NCBI GenBank assembly: GCA_017303675.1
Contig: JAFLBX010000001.1
Location: forward strand, 383,970-447,969
Direction of reading: 5' to 3'
Length of the DNA: 64,000 nucleotides
Origin: Ignavibacteria bacterium
GTDB lineage: Bacteria; Bacteroidota; Ignavibacteria; Tepidaquicellales; OLB5
A program made the translations under genes and the position numbers. The notes below the pieces were generated by a model. It was not told the origin of the DNA. It did not search any database and saw nothing but the letters and a program-made list of their open reading frames with translations. Below, piece by piece: positions 8,831 to 17,985 of this stretch; the first letter of the stretch is position 1, and every line of letters begins with the position of its first letter.

Positions 8831-9061
8831 AAAACCCGCAAAAATACCTGATTTTCAAGGTATTTTGCATGTTGAATTACAAATTTAATAAATTTGAAAT
8901 TGATTTAAAAGATAAAAAATTATTCAGCAAACCATATATAATGAAATTAATCTGTATTTGGAACTTAAATTATATAAAATTAATCATATTTATACTGAAT
9001 ATTTTTAAAGATTAAAATCATAAGAATTGAAAAAGCAATTAATAATTTTTGAACGATTGTT

Positions 9062-9634
9062 ATGCAAAAATCTGTAGCATTAAAATACATCCTTCCTTTT
9101 GTTCAATGGTTCGGCCTGATGGTTTTAACAGCTATCTTCTTTGATTACCTGCTCCATAAATTTAATCTTTTATCAATAGGTTACTGGTTAAGCTATCCCG
9201 GAACACTTCTTATTATACTTTCTTTTTTGTACTCACTGCGTAAACGCAAATTAATAGAAAGAGGTTCGCCCAAAAAGTTGCTTTCTATTCACGAATATTT
9301 TGCATGGGCTGGTTCAATACTGATATTAGTTCACGCAGGAATACATTTTAATGCGATATTACCCTGGCTTGGCATAATTATGATGCTTGTAACCGTGGGC
9401 AGCGGACTAACCGGCAAATATCTTTTAAAAAAATCAACTGAAATATTAAAAGCTAAAAAAAAGAGTCTAAAAGAGCTTGGTATAACTGATGAAGATGCCT
9501 CTAAACAGCTTTTTTTTGATTCGATTTCAGTTGATCTTATGAAGAAATGGCGCGTAGTCCATATACCTATTACAATTCTATTTACAATACTTGCTTTACT
9601 GCATATAATAACGATATTAATGTTTATAAAATGA
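9062..9634 (+). CDS. b-type cytochrome membrane protein (putative quinol-linked partner of a multiheme cytochrome)
   Basis: The 190-residue protein has about four to five membrane helices. Histidines sit in helices where heme b ligands are found: HEYFAWAGSILILVHAGIHF and VHIPITILFTILALLHI. A charged cytoplasmic loop (KKSTEILKAKKKSLKEL) lies between helices. The size and histidine pattern resemble small cytochrome b561 or ferric-reductase-like subunits. Its stop overlaps the start of the ten-heme cytochrome gene (ATGA at 9631-9634), so the pair is almost certainly one complex moving electrons between the membrane quinone pool and periplasmic heme. The exact family is not certain. Confidence 0.7.
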   Translation: MQKSVALKYILPFVQWFGLMVLTAIFFDYLLHKFNLLSIGYWLSYPGTLLIILSFLYSLRKRKLIERGSPKKLLSIHEYFAWAGSILILVHAGIHFNAILPWLGIIMMLVTVGSGLTGKYLLKKSTEILKAKKKSLKELGITDEDASKQLFFDSISVDLMKKWRVVHIPITILFTILALLHIITILMFIK

Positions 9635-10506
9635 AAAAAATTTACGTTACAATTGTTACCCTAATTATATTAGGACTAATGTATGTATACCCGCATATTA
9701 TGTTAAACCCGGGAGAGCTTGTCAGCGGGCATCAAAATATTAAAACAGAATGCTTTTCATGCCATAAACCCTTTTGGGGAATATCAAATGAGAAATGTAT
9801 TGTATGCCATAACATTTCTGAAATTGGTTCAGAAAAAACAAACGGTATAATCAGCAATAAAATACTCTTTCATAAAAGTTTAACAACACAAAGTTGTTCG
9901 TCCTGTCATACCGATCATATTGGTTTAAAACCACTGAATTCCATCAGCAAATTTTATCATGAATTGGTTTCTGAAGATATACTAAACAATTGTAAGGGTT
10001 GTCATATAACACCTGCTGATAACAAACATATAAAATATAAAACTGAATGCGGAAGCTGTCATACAACAAAAAAATGGAATGATATAAATGCCTTCAAACA
10101 TGAATTCATTCTTGAGAATGAAGTACAAAACTGCAATACTTGTCATAAAAATCCGGGTGATGAATTCCATTCCGGAATTACTGAAAATTGCAATGCTTGC
10201 CATAGCACCATCAAATGGAAACCATCAACCTTTGATCATTCTTCTAAGTTCATTCTGGATAGTGACCATAACACGAAGTGCATAACATGCCACACAAATA
10301 ATAATTACAAAGCCTATACATGCTACGGTTGCCACGAACACACTGCAGGAAACATCTTAAGTGAACACAATGAAGAAGGAATAAACAATATTGATGATTG
10401 TGTTTCCTGTCATAAAAGCGCAGATGAAAAAGATATGAAAGAACAAAATAACAAGAAGAACAAAATGGAAAATAACCGTAACGATGAAGAAGAAGATGAA
10501 GATTAA
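9631..10506 (+). CDS. Membrane-anchored decaheme c-type cytochrome
   Basis: The protein starts at the ATG at 9631, overlapping the upstream stop; the longer frame from 9547 is rejected because the anchor helix would then be internal. The 291 residues consist of one N-terminal helix (YVTIVTLIILGLMYVYP) and a periplasmic part with ten CxxCH heme sites: CFSCH, CIVCH, CSSCH, CKGCH, CGSCH, CNTCH, CNACH, CITCH, CYGCH and CVSCH. Many further histidines could give bis-His coordination. The tail is very acidic and Asn/Lys-rich (EEEDED end). It most resembles class III/NapC-like multiheme cytochromes that take electrons from a quinol-oxidising subunit. The terminal acceptor is unknown. Confidence 0.88.
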   Translation: MKKIYVTIVTLIILGLMYVYPHIMLNPGELVSGHQNIKTECFSCHKPFWGISNEKCIVCHNISEIGSEKTNGIISNKILFHKSLTTQSCSSCHTDHIGLKPLNSISKFYHELVSEDILNNCKGCHITPADNKHIKYKTECGSCHTTKKWNDINAFKHEFILENEVQNCNTCHKNPGDEFHSGITENCNACHSTIKWKPSTFDHSSKFILDSDHNTKCITCHTNNNYKAYTCYGCHEHTAGNILSEHNEEGINNIDDCVSCHKSADEKDMKEQNNKKNKMENNRNDEEEDED

Positions 10507-10513
10507 ATCAAAA

Positions 10514-10546
10514 GAAAAATAAAACCGCGGTCCATAAGACCGCGGT
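10514..10546 (-). terminator. Rho-independent terminator for the transketolase-like gene
   Basis: ACCGCGGTC and GACCGCGGT (10524-10532 and 10538-10546) form a 9-bp stem with a 5-base loop. Read on the minus strand it is followed by TTTTATTTTTC, so it ends leftward transcripts. Confidence 0.8.
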
Positions 10547-10607
10547 CAGCATCATACCCTGTAATATATCAGCAATTTATCAACATTTCCGCATGGGCAG
10601 GAGCTTT

Positions 10608-12998
10608 TTAATTCACTGAAAGCTTTTCTCTTGATCTTGTTTCAATGTATTTTTTTACTTCTGCATACATTGTTTCTGCATCAAGTCCGGCCTGGTGAAG
10701 CACGCTTTCTGCAGAACCGCTGCCGAGGTAATAACCTTTACGGAACGGATGCAGAATGTTATAACGGGCTTCAAAGCCTGTTATCCATTTATACATTGTT
10801 GGCAGCGTAAAGCCTGTAATTCCCAAAGCTTCGCGTCTAACAGTATAAGGAAGCAATGCTTCTCTTTCTTCCTTCGGATGAGCATCATAAAGCTCTGCGC
10901 TGGAAATATGATATATATTCATATTATAGCCGTCTTTATCAAGCATTGGCAGAACCTTTGTAACAAATCCAATTGTTACACCGCTTTCCTGAAGTATAAT
11001 TGAACCATCAAGCGGCTGGTTTGGATCGGCTTTTCTTAAAGCGTAAACGCCTTTAGCAGCATCTGCTGCGGGAGCTATTCCCAGTTTTGCCCTGTCAATA
11101 ATCAGCTCATTTGGACGTGTAACAAATGGTGAAAGTATTGCCGGCCTTTGTTTTAATCCTGCTGCAAGAAGTGTCCATATCTCACCGGGTTCCCAGGGAG
11201 TGAGCGTTATCAATATTCCCGGAGGAAAGTTTTCCTGAATTAGCTGCAGGCACTGCGGGTCAGCATGTGTAGGACCGTCTTCACCGGTCTTTAACCCTGC
11301 ATGCGCATTTATAAGTATCCAGGTATTATAGTTACCGCCAAAATGCATTACTTTATTTTGCTCCCCTATGCCATGCAGTCTTGCTGCAGTATGCTCCATA
11401 GCGCTTATAAACGCACCATAGGAGGAGCTGACACCAATATGTTTGCCAAAAGCTGCAAGTCCTGACATCATTCCGCCGATAGCATCTTCGCAAATTCCGC
11501 CCACTGCAAGGATGCGGGATTCAGGGTTATCTACTGTATCATAAAATCCTTCATGAAATCCTGTCCCAACAAGATTAACAGAAGTTGAGCCCAGCAGATC
11601 AGCAGCTACGCCAAGAACTGCGCCTTTTGATTTTTTATTGATATAACCAAGTGATGAGCCAAGGACTCCGCGAAGCGTTGTAGTTTCTCCGGGAACAATA
11701 TTTAATTCAGCGGGAATTTCTTTTTCATTAAGTATATCATTTTTATACAGCGCATTAATATCAGAACCTTCTCCTTTAGGTTTCCTGTTATCTTCAGTTA
11801 ACCTGGCTTTGCTTTTTTCGATCGCTTCAGCGAAATATTTCAGGTAATTTTCTTTTTCAATTACTCCGCGAATGGTCATCAAAGTATCAAAGAAACATTT
11901 TTCTATATTATTTAGAGTTGCTTCGCCTTCAAAACGCGGAACCTTAACTCCGAATGCTGTTTCAAATTCACTGCAAGCCTGGTAATAACCTTCAGAGTTC
12001 ATCTTATGTCCGGCACCGTGCGAAGCTCTTCCTTCTATTCCGTATTTCCATCCCTTTACTGTGCGGTAAACAATGGCAGTCGGCATTTTATTATCTATTT
12101 TTTTGGCAAAAAGCTGGGCAGCGGCAATTTTATTAAAGTCTTTTCCGTCATCTACATATATCACATTAAAATCATGAAGATAACAAAGCTCCATCGGATT
12201 CCATTGTACGTAATCGCCTTTTAATTCACCTTCACGACAAACACGGTTCGAATCAATTGAAGCCTGGTTAAAATCGATATGGAACTTAATATTATGCAGC
12301 CTCATAGCTGATGCTGCAGCAAGCGCTTCAGCTACCCTTCCGGGTGTTAAACCGCCTTCGCCTTCTATTACATGAATTTGCGGAGCATTCTCACCAAAAT
12401 AATCTATTGCGCCAAGGGCAAGTCCGAAAGCAGCAGTATCTCCGACACCGCTTGCACCGGTAGCTATTTTTACATGAGGTGTTGCCGGGGTCGGATGACC
12501 ATCCAGCGCTTTGGCGTTATATTTATGGAAGAGCGGAAGTTCATTTTCAGGATTTCTTCTGAAACCAAGCAGGTCTTCAAGCCTCATCTGGAATTTTTCT
12601 TCAGGAAGCAGTTCAGGCTTAAATGCTCTTACAAGCTCATTTCTGAGAGCATACATTGCATAAAGTCCAAGTGCTTTATGACCGGCTGCATAGACAACCA
12701 GGTCAGAATCATCACGGAAAGGATCTTTTATATCAAGATCCAGAATGTTATATAATATTGATGAAACAAATCTGCCTGATGAGATTGAGCCTCCTGGGTG
12801 TCCGCTTGTCGGCACAAAGTTAAAAAGTACAGCACATAAAGTTCTGTATATTAAATCAAGTTTTTCAAAATTTTCTGCTTCTTTATCTTTTAAAGGTAAA
12901 CCGGATTTCAATACATCGTTTATATCGTAATATTTTCCTCTTCTTGCTGCAAATCCAAGATCTTTAGAAACTACCTTTTTATAATCAATTGTTTCCAT
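10608..12998 (-). CDS. Transketolase-family thiamine-diphosphate enzyme
   Basis: The 796-residue protein has both transketolase halves. The N-terminal TPP domain carries GHPGGSISSG (~residue 66) and the ThDP motif GEGGLTPG followed ~25 residues later by FN (GDG-X-NN type). The middle pyrimidine-binding domain carries GEDGPTHADPQ, matching the transketolase DGPTH block. A C-terminal transketolase-C-like domain follows (GVTIGFVTKVLPML). It is over 100 residues longer than ordinary transketolases (~660), and lacks the usual SKGH string (AAGHKALGLYA instead). It likely transfers two-carbon ketol units in sugar-phosphate metabolism, but the substrate cannot be read. It stands alone on the minus strand with its own terminator. 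Confidence 0.78.
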   Translation of the reverse strand: METIDYKKVVSKDLGFAARRGKYYDINDVLKSGLPLKDKEAENFEKLDLIYRTLCAVLFNFVPTSGHPGGSISSGRFVSSILYNILDLDIKDPFRDDSDLVVYAAGHKALGLYAMYALRNELVRAFKPELLPEEKFQMRLEDLLGFRRNPENELPLFHKYNAKALDGHPTPATPHVKIATGASGVGDTAAFGLALGAIDYFGENAPQIHVIEGEGGLTPGRVAEALAAASAMRLHNIKFHIDFNQASIDSNRVCREGELKGDYVQWNPMELCYLHDFNVIYVDDGKDFNKIAAAQLFAKKIDNKMPTAIVYRTVKGWKYGIEGRASHGAGHKMNSEGYYQACSEFETAFGVKVPRFEGEATLNNIEKCFFDTLMTIRGVIEKENYLKYFAEAIEKSKARLTEDNRKPKGEGSDINALYKNDILNEKEIPAELNIVPGETTTLRGVLGSSLGYINKKSKGAVLGVAADLLGSTSVNLVGTGFHEGFYDTVDNPESRILAVGGICEDAIGGMMSGLAAFGKHIGVSSSYGAFISAMEHTAARLHGIGEQNKVMHFGGNYNTWILINAHAGLKTGEDGPTHADPQCLQLIQENFPPGILITLTPWEPGEIWTLLAAGLKQRPAILSPFVTRPNELIIDRAKLGIAPAADAAKGVYALRKADPNQPLDGSIILQESGVTIGFVTKVLPMLDKDGYNMNIYHISSAELYDAHPKEEREALLPYTVRREALGITGFTLPTMYKWITGFEARYNILHPFRKGYYLGSGSAESVLHQAGLDAETMYAEVKKYIETRSREKLSVN

Positions 12999-13185
12999 TT
13001 TTATGATTTTCTTAATTTTTTTGATAAGAATATATTTTTTACCAATACTAAATTAACGTGCACGGTCATAATATCATATGATTTATACTATATAATGAAC
13101 TGACATTTATCAGGTTTTATGCTGAATTTTATGTCATTTTTTCAATGTTTAAAATCTCCATTTAAAACCCTAATTTCGTGTGAAA

Positions 13186-14316
13186 ATGACAGATAATAAG
13201 CCATTAAACATTCTTCTTTTAAACGCACTTGATATATATGGAGGCGGTGAGTTTTTTGTATATCAGCTGGCAAAGCTTCTTACACAGAAAGGCCACAAAG
13301 TCTGGGTATCCTGCAGAAAAGATAACATAATTTACGGCAGATGTATAAATGAAGGTATTGGTGTTTTTCCGCTGGATTATCCCGAACATTCCGGAAAAAG
13401 CGACCTATGGAAAAATTCAAGGATACTGGGCAGGTTCATCAAGGAAAATAATATTGATATTGTTCATTCAAACACTAATTACGATAGAACTGCCGGCGCT
13501 TTTGCTGCAAAATTTGCAGGTGTAAAACACGTTTCAAATGTGCACAGCTTTCACAGCATATCTCATAACATAACTCATTGGTACAGGAATAAATTTCTGA
13601 TAAATCATTTTATGGTTGACGGGGTGTGCACAAAAGATCTTCTGATAAACGAAGATAAAATAGACCAGGCTAAAATTACGCTTCTTCACCTGGGACTTGA
13701 CCCCGAACAAAATAAGAAAGACCCTGAAACAAGAAGACAAATAAGGAAAGAATTTGATGTAAAAGATGATGAAATACTTATAGGCAATGCCGCAAGGATG
13801 GTGCCTTTTAAAGGACAGGAATACCTTATTCGTGCATACCCTGAGGTAATGAAAAAATTTCCGCAAAGCAGGCTTATGATTATTGGTGACGGTGAGTTAA
13901 GAGATAAGCTTCACAAACTTGCCGGCGAGCTTGGAATAAGCGAAAGAACTATATTTCCCGGTTTCAGAAGTGATATTAAAGCTATGTATTCAGCATTTGA
14001 TATTTACGCACATACATCAGTCGAAGGGGGCGGTGAGACTTTTCCTTATGCTATGCTTCATGCGCTAGCGCAGGGACTACCCATGGTTATTACGCGTGTT
14101 GGCGATATGCCCGCCATGGTTGAAGAAGGTGTAAACGGATTTATTCTGGATGATAAAGATGTAAATGGTATTTCTGAAAAACTTATGGTACTATGCTCCG
14201 ATGAAAAGCTGAGGCTGGATATGGGTAAAAAAAGCTGCGAATTAATGCTTAAGAAATTTACTGTCGATATAATGGCAGCAAATATAGAAAAAGTTTACAG
14301 AAAGGTTTTAAAATAA
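13186..14316 (+). CDS. Family GT4 glycosyltransferase
   Basis: The ~376-residue protein has the two-domain GT-B fold. The N-terminal acceptor domain begins ILLLNALDIYGGGEFFVYQLA, with the glycine-rich loop of GT4 enzymes. The C-terminal donor domain carries GNAARMVPFKGQEYLIRA, a loop ending LMIIGDGELR, and the sugar-nucleotide site EGGGETFPYAMLHALAQGLP, the EX7E-like motif. It would add a sugar from an NDP-sugar to a lipid- or polymer-linked acceptor on the cytoplasmic membrane face. The start is either GTG 13180 or ATG 13186; the ATG is chosen. No polysaccharide cluster surrounds it. It converges with the next gene, 15 bases apart. Confidence 0.85.
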   Translation: MTDNKPLNILLLNALDIYGGGEFFVYQLAKLLTQKGHKVWVSCRKDNIIYGRCINEGIGVFPLDYPEHSGKSDLWKNSRILGRFIKENNIDIVHSNTNYDRTAGAFAAKFAGVKHVSNVHSFHSISHNITHWYRNKFLINHFMVDGVCTKDLLINEDKIDQAKITLLHLGLDPEQNKKDPETRRQIRKEFDVKDDEILIGNAARMVPFKGQEYLIRAYPEVMKKFPQSRLMIIGDGELRDKLHKLAGELGISERTIFPGFRSDIKAMYSAFDIYAHTSVEGGGETFPYAMLHALAQGLPMVITRVGDMPAMVEEGVNGFILDDKDVNGISEKLMVLCSDEKLRLDMGKKSCELMLKKFTVDIMAANIEKVYRKVLK

Positions 14317-14331
14317 TTCACATTATCTTCT

Positions 14332-15807
14332 TTATACCCTTAAACTATACTCATCAAACCACTTATCAACCTGTTCGTTTTCAAATACCGGCCTGCTTTT
14401 ATGAATAAAATTATTTTCATGAGGATCATATTCATAATCAAGAGCCCATGTTTTGAAATTTTCTGCAAGCTGTTTAACTGAATCACATATAAAATTTATT
14501 TCATCATCTCTCATTACCGGATGCATAGACATCCTTATCCAGCCGGGTTTTTCTGAAAGGTCATGATGTTCTATCATTTCTGTGATATGATGTGAAAGCT
14601 GCTTTGAAACATGGAGCAGGTAATGGCCGTATGTACCGGCACATGAGCAACCGCCGCGAACCTGTATTCCGAACCTGTCATTTAAGAGTCTTACGCCTAA
14701 GTTATAATGCATTCCTTCTATATAAAAAGAAATGACCGGCAGCCTCTCTTCGATATTTTCTGCAAGAAGCCTGAGCCCTGAAACTTGTTTAAGATTTTTA
14801 AATATTAATTCAGTTATTTGTTTTTCTCTGTTCCTAATATTAAGTACGCCTGTTTTTTCTTTTAATTTTACAGCCAGCGCAGCTTTGATAGTTTGCATAA
14901 AAGGCGGAGTGCCGCCATCTTCACGCAGCTCTACATCTTCATAAAAACTGTGTTCGCCCCAGGGATTTGTCCATTTAACAGTTCCACCGCCCGGCTGGTC
15001 AGGTGAAAAATGGCTGTCATACAGATTGCGGTCAAAAATAAGTATTCCGCTTGAACCCGGACCGCCTAAAAATTTATGCGGTGAAAAGAAAATTGCATCC
15101 AGCTTTTCAGCAGCATTTTCAGGATGCATATCGATATTTATATATGGGGCAGAACATGCAAAATCAACAAAACACCATCCATTATTTGCATGCATAATTT
15201 CCGCAATTTTATGATACGGAGTAAAAATACCGGTAACATTGCTGCATGATGTCACAGAAGCGATTTTTATCGAACGGTCTGAATATTTTTTCAATAAGTG
15301 TTCCAGGCTTGCCAGATCTACAAGTCCGTTTATATCTGCATCAATAATTTCAACATCTGCAATTGTTTCAAGCCACGTCGTTTGGTTTGAATGATGTTCC
15401 ATATGCGTGATAAAGACTATCGGTCTTTGTTCCCCGGGAATATTAAGAAATTTTCTCAGTCTTGAAGGGACCTTGAAGCCAAGCATTCTCTGCAGTTTTA
15501 ACATCGCTCCTGTCATTCCCGAGCCGGTTCCGATAATAGCATCGCTATCATTTGCATTTACATGCTTTTTAATAATTTGTTTGGCTTTAAGATATGAAAG
15601 GGTCATACTTGAACCGGTCACATTGGTTTCTGTGTGCGTATTGCCAATTAATGAACCGAATTCATTTGATAATTTATCTTCAATAGGTTTGTAAAGTCTC
15701 CCGCTGGCTGTCCAGTCAGCGTAAACCAGCTTTTTAAAGCCAAATGGAGTCTTAAACTCCGCGTCATAGCCGATAATGTTTCTTCTTATTTCATCAAAAA
15801 TATCCAT
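14332..15807 (-). CDS. Class V PLP-dependent aminotransferase (cysteine desulfurase-like)
   Basis: The 491-residue enzyme has a class V (NifS/Csd-like) fold. The PLP lysine lies in FFSPHKFLGGPGSSG, the substrate-binding segment is EHHSNQTTW, and a C-terminal RGGCSCAGTYGHYLL loop lies where desulfurases carry their catalytic cysteine. It could be a cysteine or selenocysteine desulfurase, but the loop differs from canonical SufS (RxGHHCA), so another amine or sulfur substrate is possible. The frame opens at 15900. The ATG at 15805-15807 (MDIFDEIRRN) is preferred because the upstream 31 residues look non-coding and the family begins near this point. It is divergent from trhO. Confidence 0.8.
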   Translation of the reverse strand: MDIFDEIRRNIIGYDAEFKTPFGFKKLVYADWTASGRLYKPIEDKLSNEFGSLIGNTHTETNVTGSSMTLSYLKAKQIIKKHVNANDSDAIIGTGSGMTGAMLKLQRMLGFKVPSRLRKFLNIPGEQRPIVFITHMEHHSNQTTWLETIADVEIIDADINGLVDLASLEHLLKKYSDRSIKIASVTSCSNVTGIFTPYHKIAEIMHANNGWCFVDFACSAPYINIDMHPENAAEKLDAIFFSPHKFLGGPGSSGILIFDRNLYDSHFSPDQPGGGTVKWTNPWGEHSFYEDVELREDGGTPPFMQTIKAALAVKLKEKTGVLNIRNREKQITELIFKNLKQVSGLRLLAENIEERLPVISFYIEGMHYNLGVRLLNDRFGIQVRGGCSCAGTYGHYLLHVSKQLSHHITEMIEHHDLSEKPGWIRMSMHPVMRDDEINFICDSVKQLAENFKTWALDYEYDPHENNFIHKSRPVFENEQVDKWFDEYSLRV

Positions 15808-15935
15808 ATACAAAAATAATTTGTCAAAAATCGCTATCCAATGATTAATATCATAATAAAAACCATTAAAATACCGTGTTTTAATCAAAAATGTTGTCAT
15901 TTTATATTCAATGAATAATTAATATTTTGCTAATC

Positions 15936-16829
15936 ATGTATAGAATATTACTATATTACAAATATGTAAAAATCGATAATCCTGAATTTTTTGCAGAAGA
16001 ACATTTGGGTTATTGCAGAGATCTTGGACTACGGGGCAGAATTTTAATTTCACCCGAAGGAATAAACGGCACATGCAGCGGTTCATACAGCCAGACTGAA
16101 AAATATATGGCTCATATGAAGCTTGATGAAAGATTCAAAGATCTTTGGTTTAAAATGGATGACTCACCGGGTCATGTATTTAAAAAAATGCATGTAAGAT
16201 ATAAAGAAGAGCTTGTTACTTTCAGGCTGCCACAAGATCTTGACCCGAATGTATTAAGCGGCAAACATCTTGAGCCAAAAGAGTGGCTTGAGCTGATGCA
16301 GCAGGATGACGTTATCATTCTGGACGGAAGGACAGATTATGAGTTTGACCTTGGTCATTTTAAGAATGCTATCAGGCCGCCTGTTAAATCATTCCGTGAA
16401 TTCCCCGAATGGGTAGAAAAAGATTTTAAAATATATAAAGATAAAAAAGTTTTAACATACTGCACCGGAGGTGTAAGATGTGAAAAGCTTTCAGGTTACC
16501 TGCTGCAGCAGGGATTTAAGGATGTTTACCAGCTAAATGGCGGCATTGTAAATTATTCCCACGATCCTGAAGTAAAGGGAAAGCTCTTCGAAGGCAAATG
16601 TTATGTTTTTGATGAAAGAATATCCATACCCATCAACTTTGCCGATGAATACACTATTACCGGAAAGTGCCTGCATTGCGGAACTCCTTCTGACAGGTAC
16701 GTTAACTGCGCAAACCTTGATTGCCATAAACAGCATTTTGAATGCGAAGCATGCGAAGAAAAGTGGTCCCGTTCATGCAGCGAGGAATGTATGCAGGCCC
16801 CAAGGCATGAGCTCCTTCAAAATGCTTAA
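15936..16829 (+). CDS. trhO: tRNA uridine(34) hydroxylase TrhO (rhodanese family)
   Basis: TrhO (YceA) makes 5-hydroxyuridine at the wobble position of certain tRNAs using molecular oxygen. The 297-residue protein has the UPF0176 N-terminal ferredoxin-like domain (YRILLYYKYV, ISPEGINGTCSG). A rhodanese domain follows with active-site cysteine in YCTGGVRCEK. The C-terminus holds a cysteine-rich zinc-like tail (CLHCG, CANLDCHKQH, CEACEEKW). The frame can start at TTG 15927; ATG 15936 is chosen since MYRILLYYKYV matches the family start. It sits 128 bases from the divergent aminotransferase. Confidence 0.92.
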   Translation: MYRILLYYKYVKIDNPEFFAEEHLGYCRDLGLRGRILISPEGINGTCSGSYSQTEKYMAHMKLDERFKDLWFKMDDSPGHVFKKMHVRYKEELVTFRLPQDLDPNVLSGKHLEPKEWLELMQQDDVIILDGRTDYEFDLGHFKNAIRPPVKSFREFPEWVEKDFKIYKDKKVLTYCTGGVRCEKLSGYLLQQGFKDVYQLNGGIVNYSHDPEVKGKLFEGKCYVFDERISIPINFADEYTITGKCLHCGTPSDRYVNCANLDCHKQHFECEACEEKWSRSCSEECMQAPRHELLQNA

Positions 16830-16893
16830 AACACTGTGATTCTTAATTTTCGAAATTAAGCGGTTTAATCTGTAAATTTTAAAGCAAAAAATT

Positions 16894-17571
16894 ATGCAGC
16901 TATTAAACAGAACCAGCCTGTACAAAACCGTTGATAATGTTAATGAAGCATTGTTCTACGGAAAAAAGATCACAAAAAACGATGCTAAGGAAATTATATC
17001 GTGGATATCAACCCGTTATGATACTGAATATTCCTACAATCACAGTTACGGATTAACAGATAAAGATATGCGGTCATCGGTCCATACATTTACAGGTGAA
17101 CGCCTGTTGTGCGCATCGATGAGACATATTATGGCAGAAGAATCTGCGAGAGTGGTAAAGCAGCTTTCAAAAATTGTAGGAGTAACTCCTGGAACTCTGA
17201 AGAAAACTGATGAGTGGTTCTACAAAATGCTTGAAGCATCTGAAGCTGCCGGAAAACCACTTGGTACTTTCTGCTGCGGACCCTGTACCATTGGGTTATG
17301 GAGATATTTAAATTCAGGGGGACTGCCAAAATACCATAAATATATTACAGACGGAATACGGTCACTGCACAGTAACCGCGATGAGGCAGGGAAATGGGGA
17401 AGGTTCCCGTTCTACTATACACTCCTGGCGCTTTCTGAAATTGACGATGAAGCTGCGCTGAAAGAAATAAATTACGCGATGACAGCATGTGAAAGAGCTT
17501 TGAAAAGAATGAACAAAACAAACATGTTTTCAAAACGAAAACGTGACCTGTTGTTAAAAATTATGAATTAA
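16894..17571 (+). CDS. Uncharacterised soluble protein with CCGPC motif
   Basis: The 225-residue protein shows no signal peptide or membrane helix and is predominantly helical. One stretch stands out: GTFCCGPCTIGLWRYL (~residues 127-142), with three cysteines that could bind a metal or form a redox centre. The C-terminus is strongly basic (SKRKRDLLLK). I do not recognise a family. It follows trhO by 64 bases and precedes the small membrane protein by 9 bases, so it may be co-transcribed with the latter. Confidence 0.6.
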   Translation: MQLLNRTSLYKTVDNVNEALFYGKKITKNDAKEIISWISTRYDTEYSYNHSYGLTDKDMRSSVHTFTGERLLCASMRHIMAEESARVVKQLSKIVGVTPGTLKKTDEWFYKMLEASEAAGKPLGTFCCGPCTIGLWRYLNSGGLPKYHKYITDGIRSLHSNRDEAGKWGRFPFYYTLLALSEIDDEAALKEINYAMTACERALKRMNKTNMFSKRKRDLLLKIMN

Positions 17572-17580
17572 TACAATATA

Positions 17581-17985
17581 ATGGAAGGTTCAACACTGTA
17601 TTTTGCAGTACTGATTCCGCTTGCAATTATAATATTGCTTGCGCTTTTTTTCTACAGGCTGTTTAATAAAAATATGAAACGGGATGAAGTAGAAAGAGAA
17701 AAATTAAGGGAGCTTGAAGAAATAAAAAAAAAGGCGGAATACCGCGAAGCAAGGATAGTGAGCGTTAGAGCGGAACCGCAATCAAATACCAGCCCTTCAT
17801 TCAGGTTTGCAAATATTCGGTTTGAAATTAAGGATAATTCCGGAGAGTATAAGCTCCTGACGGCAAGATGGAATGCGGACACTTACTATCTATCAAGCCT
17901 GCAGCCCGATACCATTATACAGGTTAAGGTTTATGATGAATATGTCTTCCCGGTAAGTGATGATGCCAGATTGTATCCGGATTGA
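17581..17985 (+). CDS. Small single-pass membrane protein, unknown function
   Basis: The 134-residue protein starts with one hydrophobic helix (TLYFAVLIPLAIIILLALFFY), then a charged coiled-coil-like segment (DEVEREKLRELEEIKKKAEYR). A C-terminal beta-rich domain of ~75 residues follows that could be an OB-like fold. The topology suggests a short N-terminus outside and the domain in the cytoplasm. It is 9 bases after the CCGPC protein gene and abuts the converging flavoprotein gene, whose stop starts at the very next base. No function can be named. Confidence 0.6.
   Translation: MEGSTLYFAVLIPLAIIILLALFFYRLFNKNMKRDEVEREKLRELEEIKKKAEYREARIVSVRAEPQSNTSPSFRFANIRFEIKDNSGEYKLLTARWNADTYYLSSLQPDTIIQVKVYDEYVFPVSDDARLYPD

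Noticed and set aside
8626-8841. Leftward open frame of 71 codons across tRNA-Leu
   Set aside because: Its REWRNWQTHHLEG-like peptide is a translated tRNA-Leu gene, a well-known spurious prediction.
9547-9630. Extended start of the decaheme cytochrome at 9547
   Set aside because: It overlaps the cytochrome b gene by 28 codons and puts the signal/anchor helix inside; the ATG at 9631 overlaps the upstream stop as ATGA.
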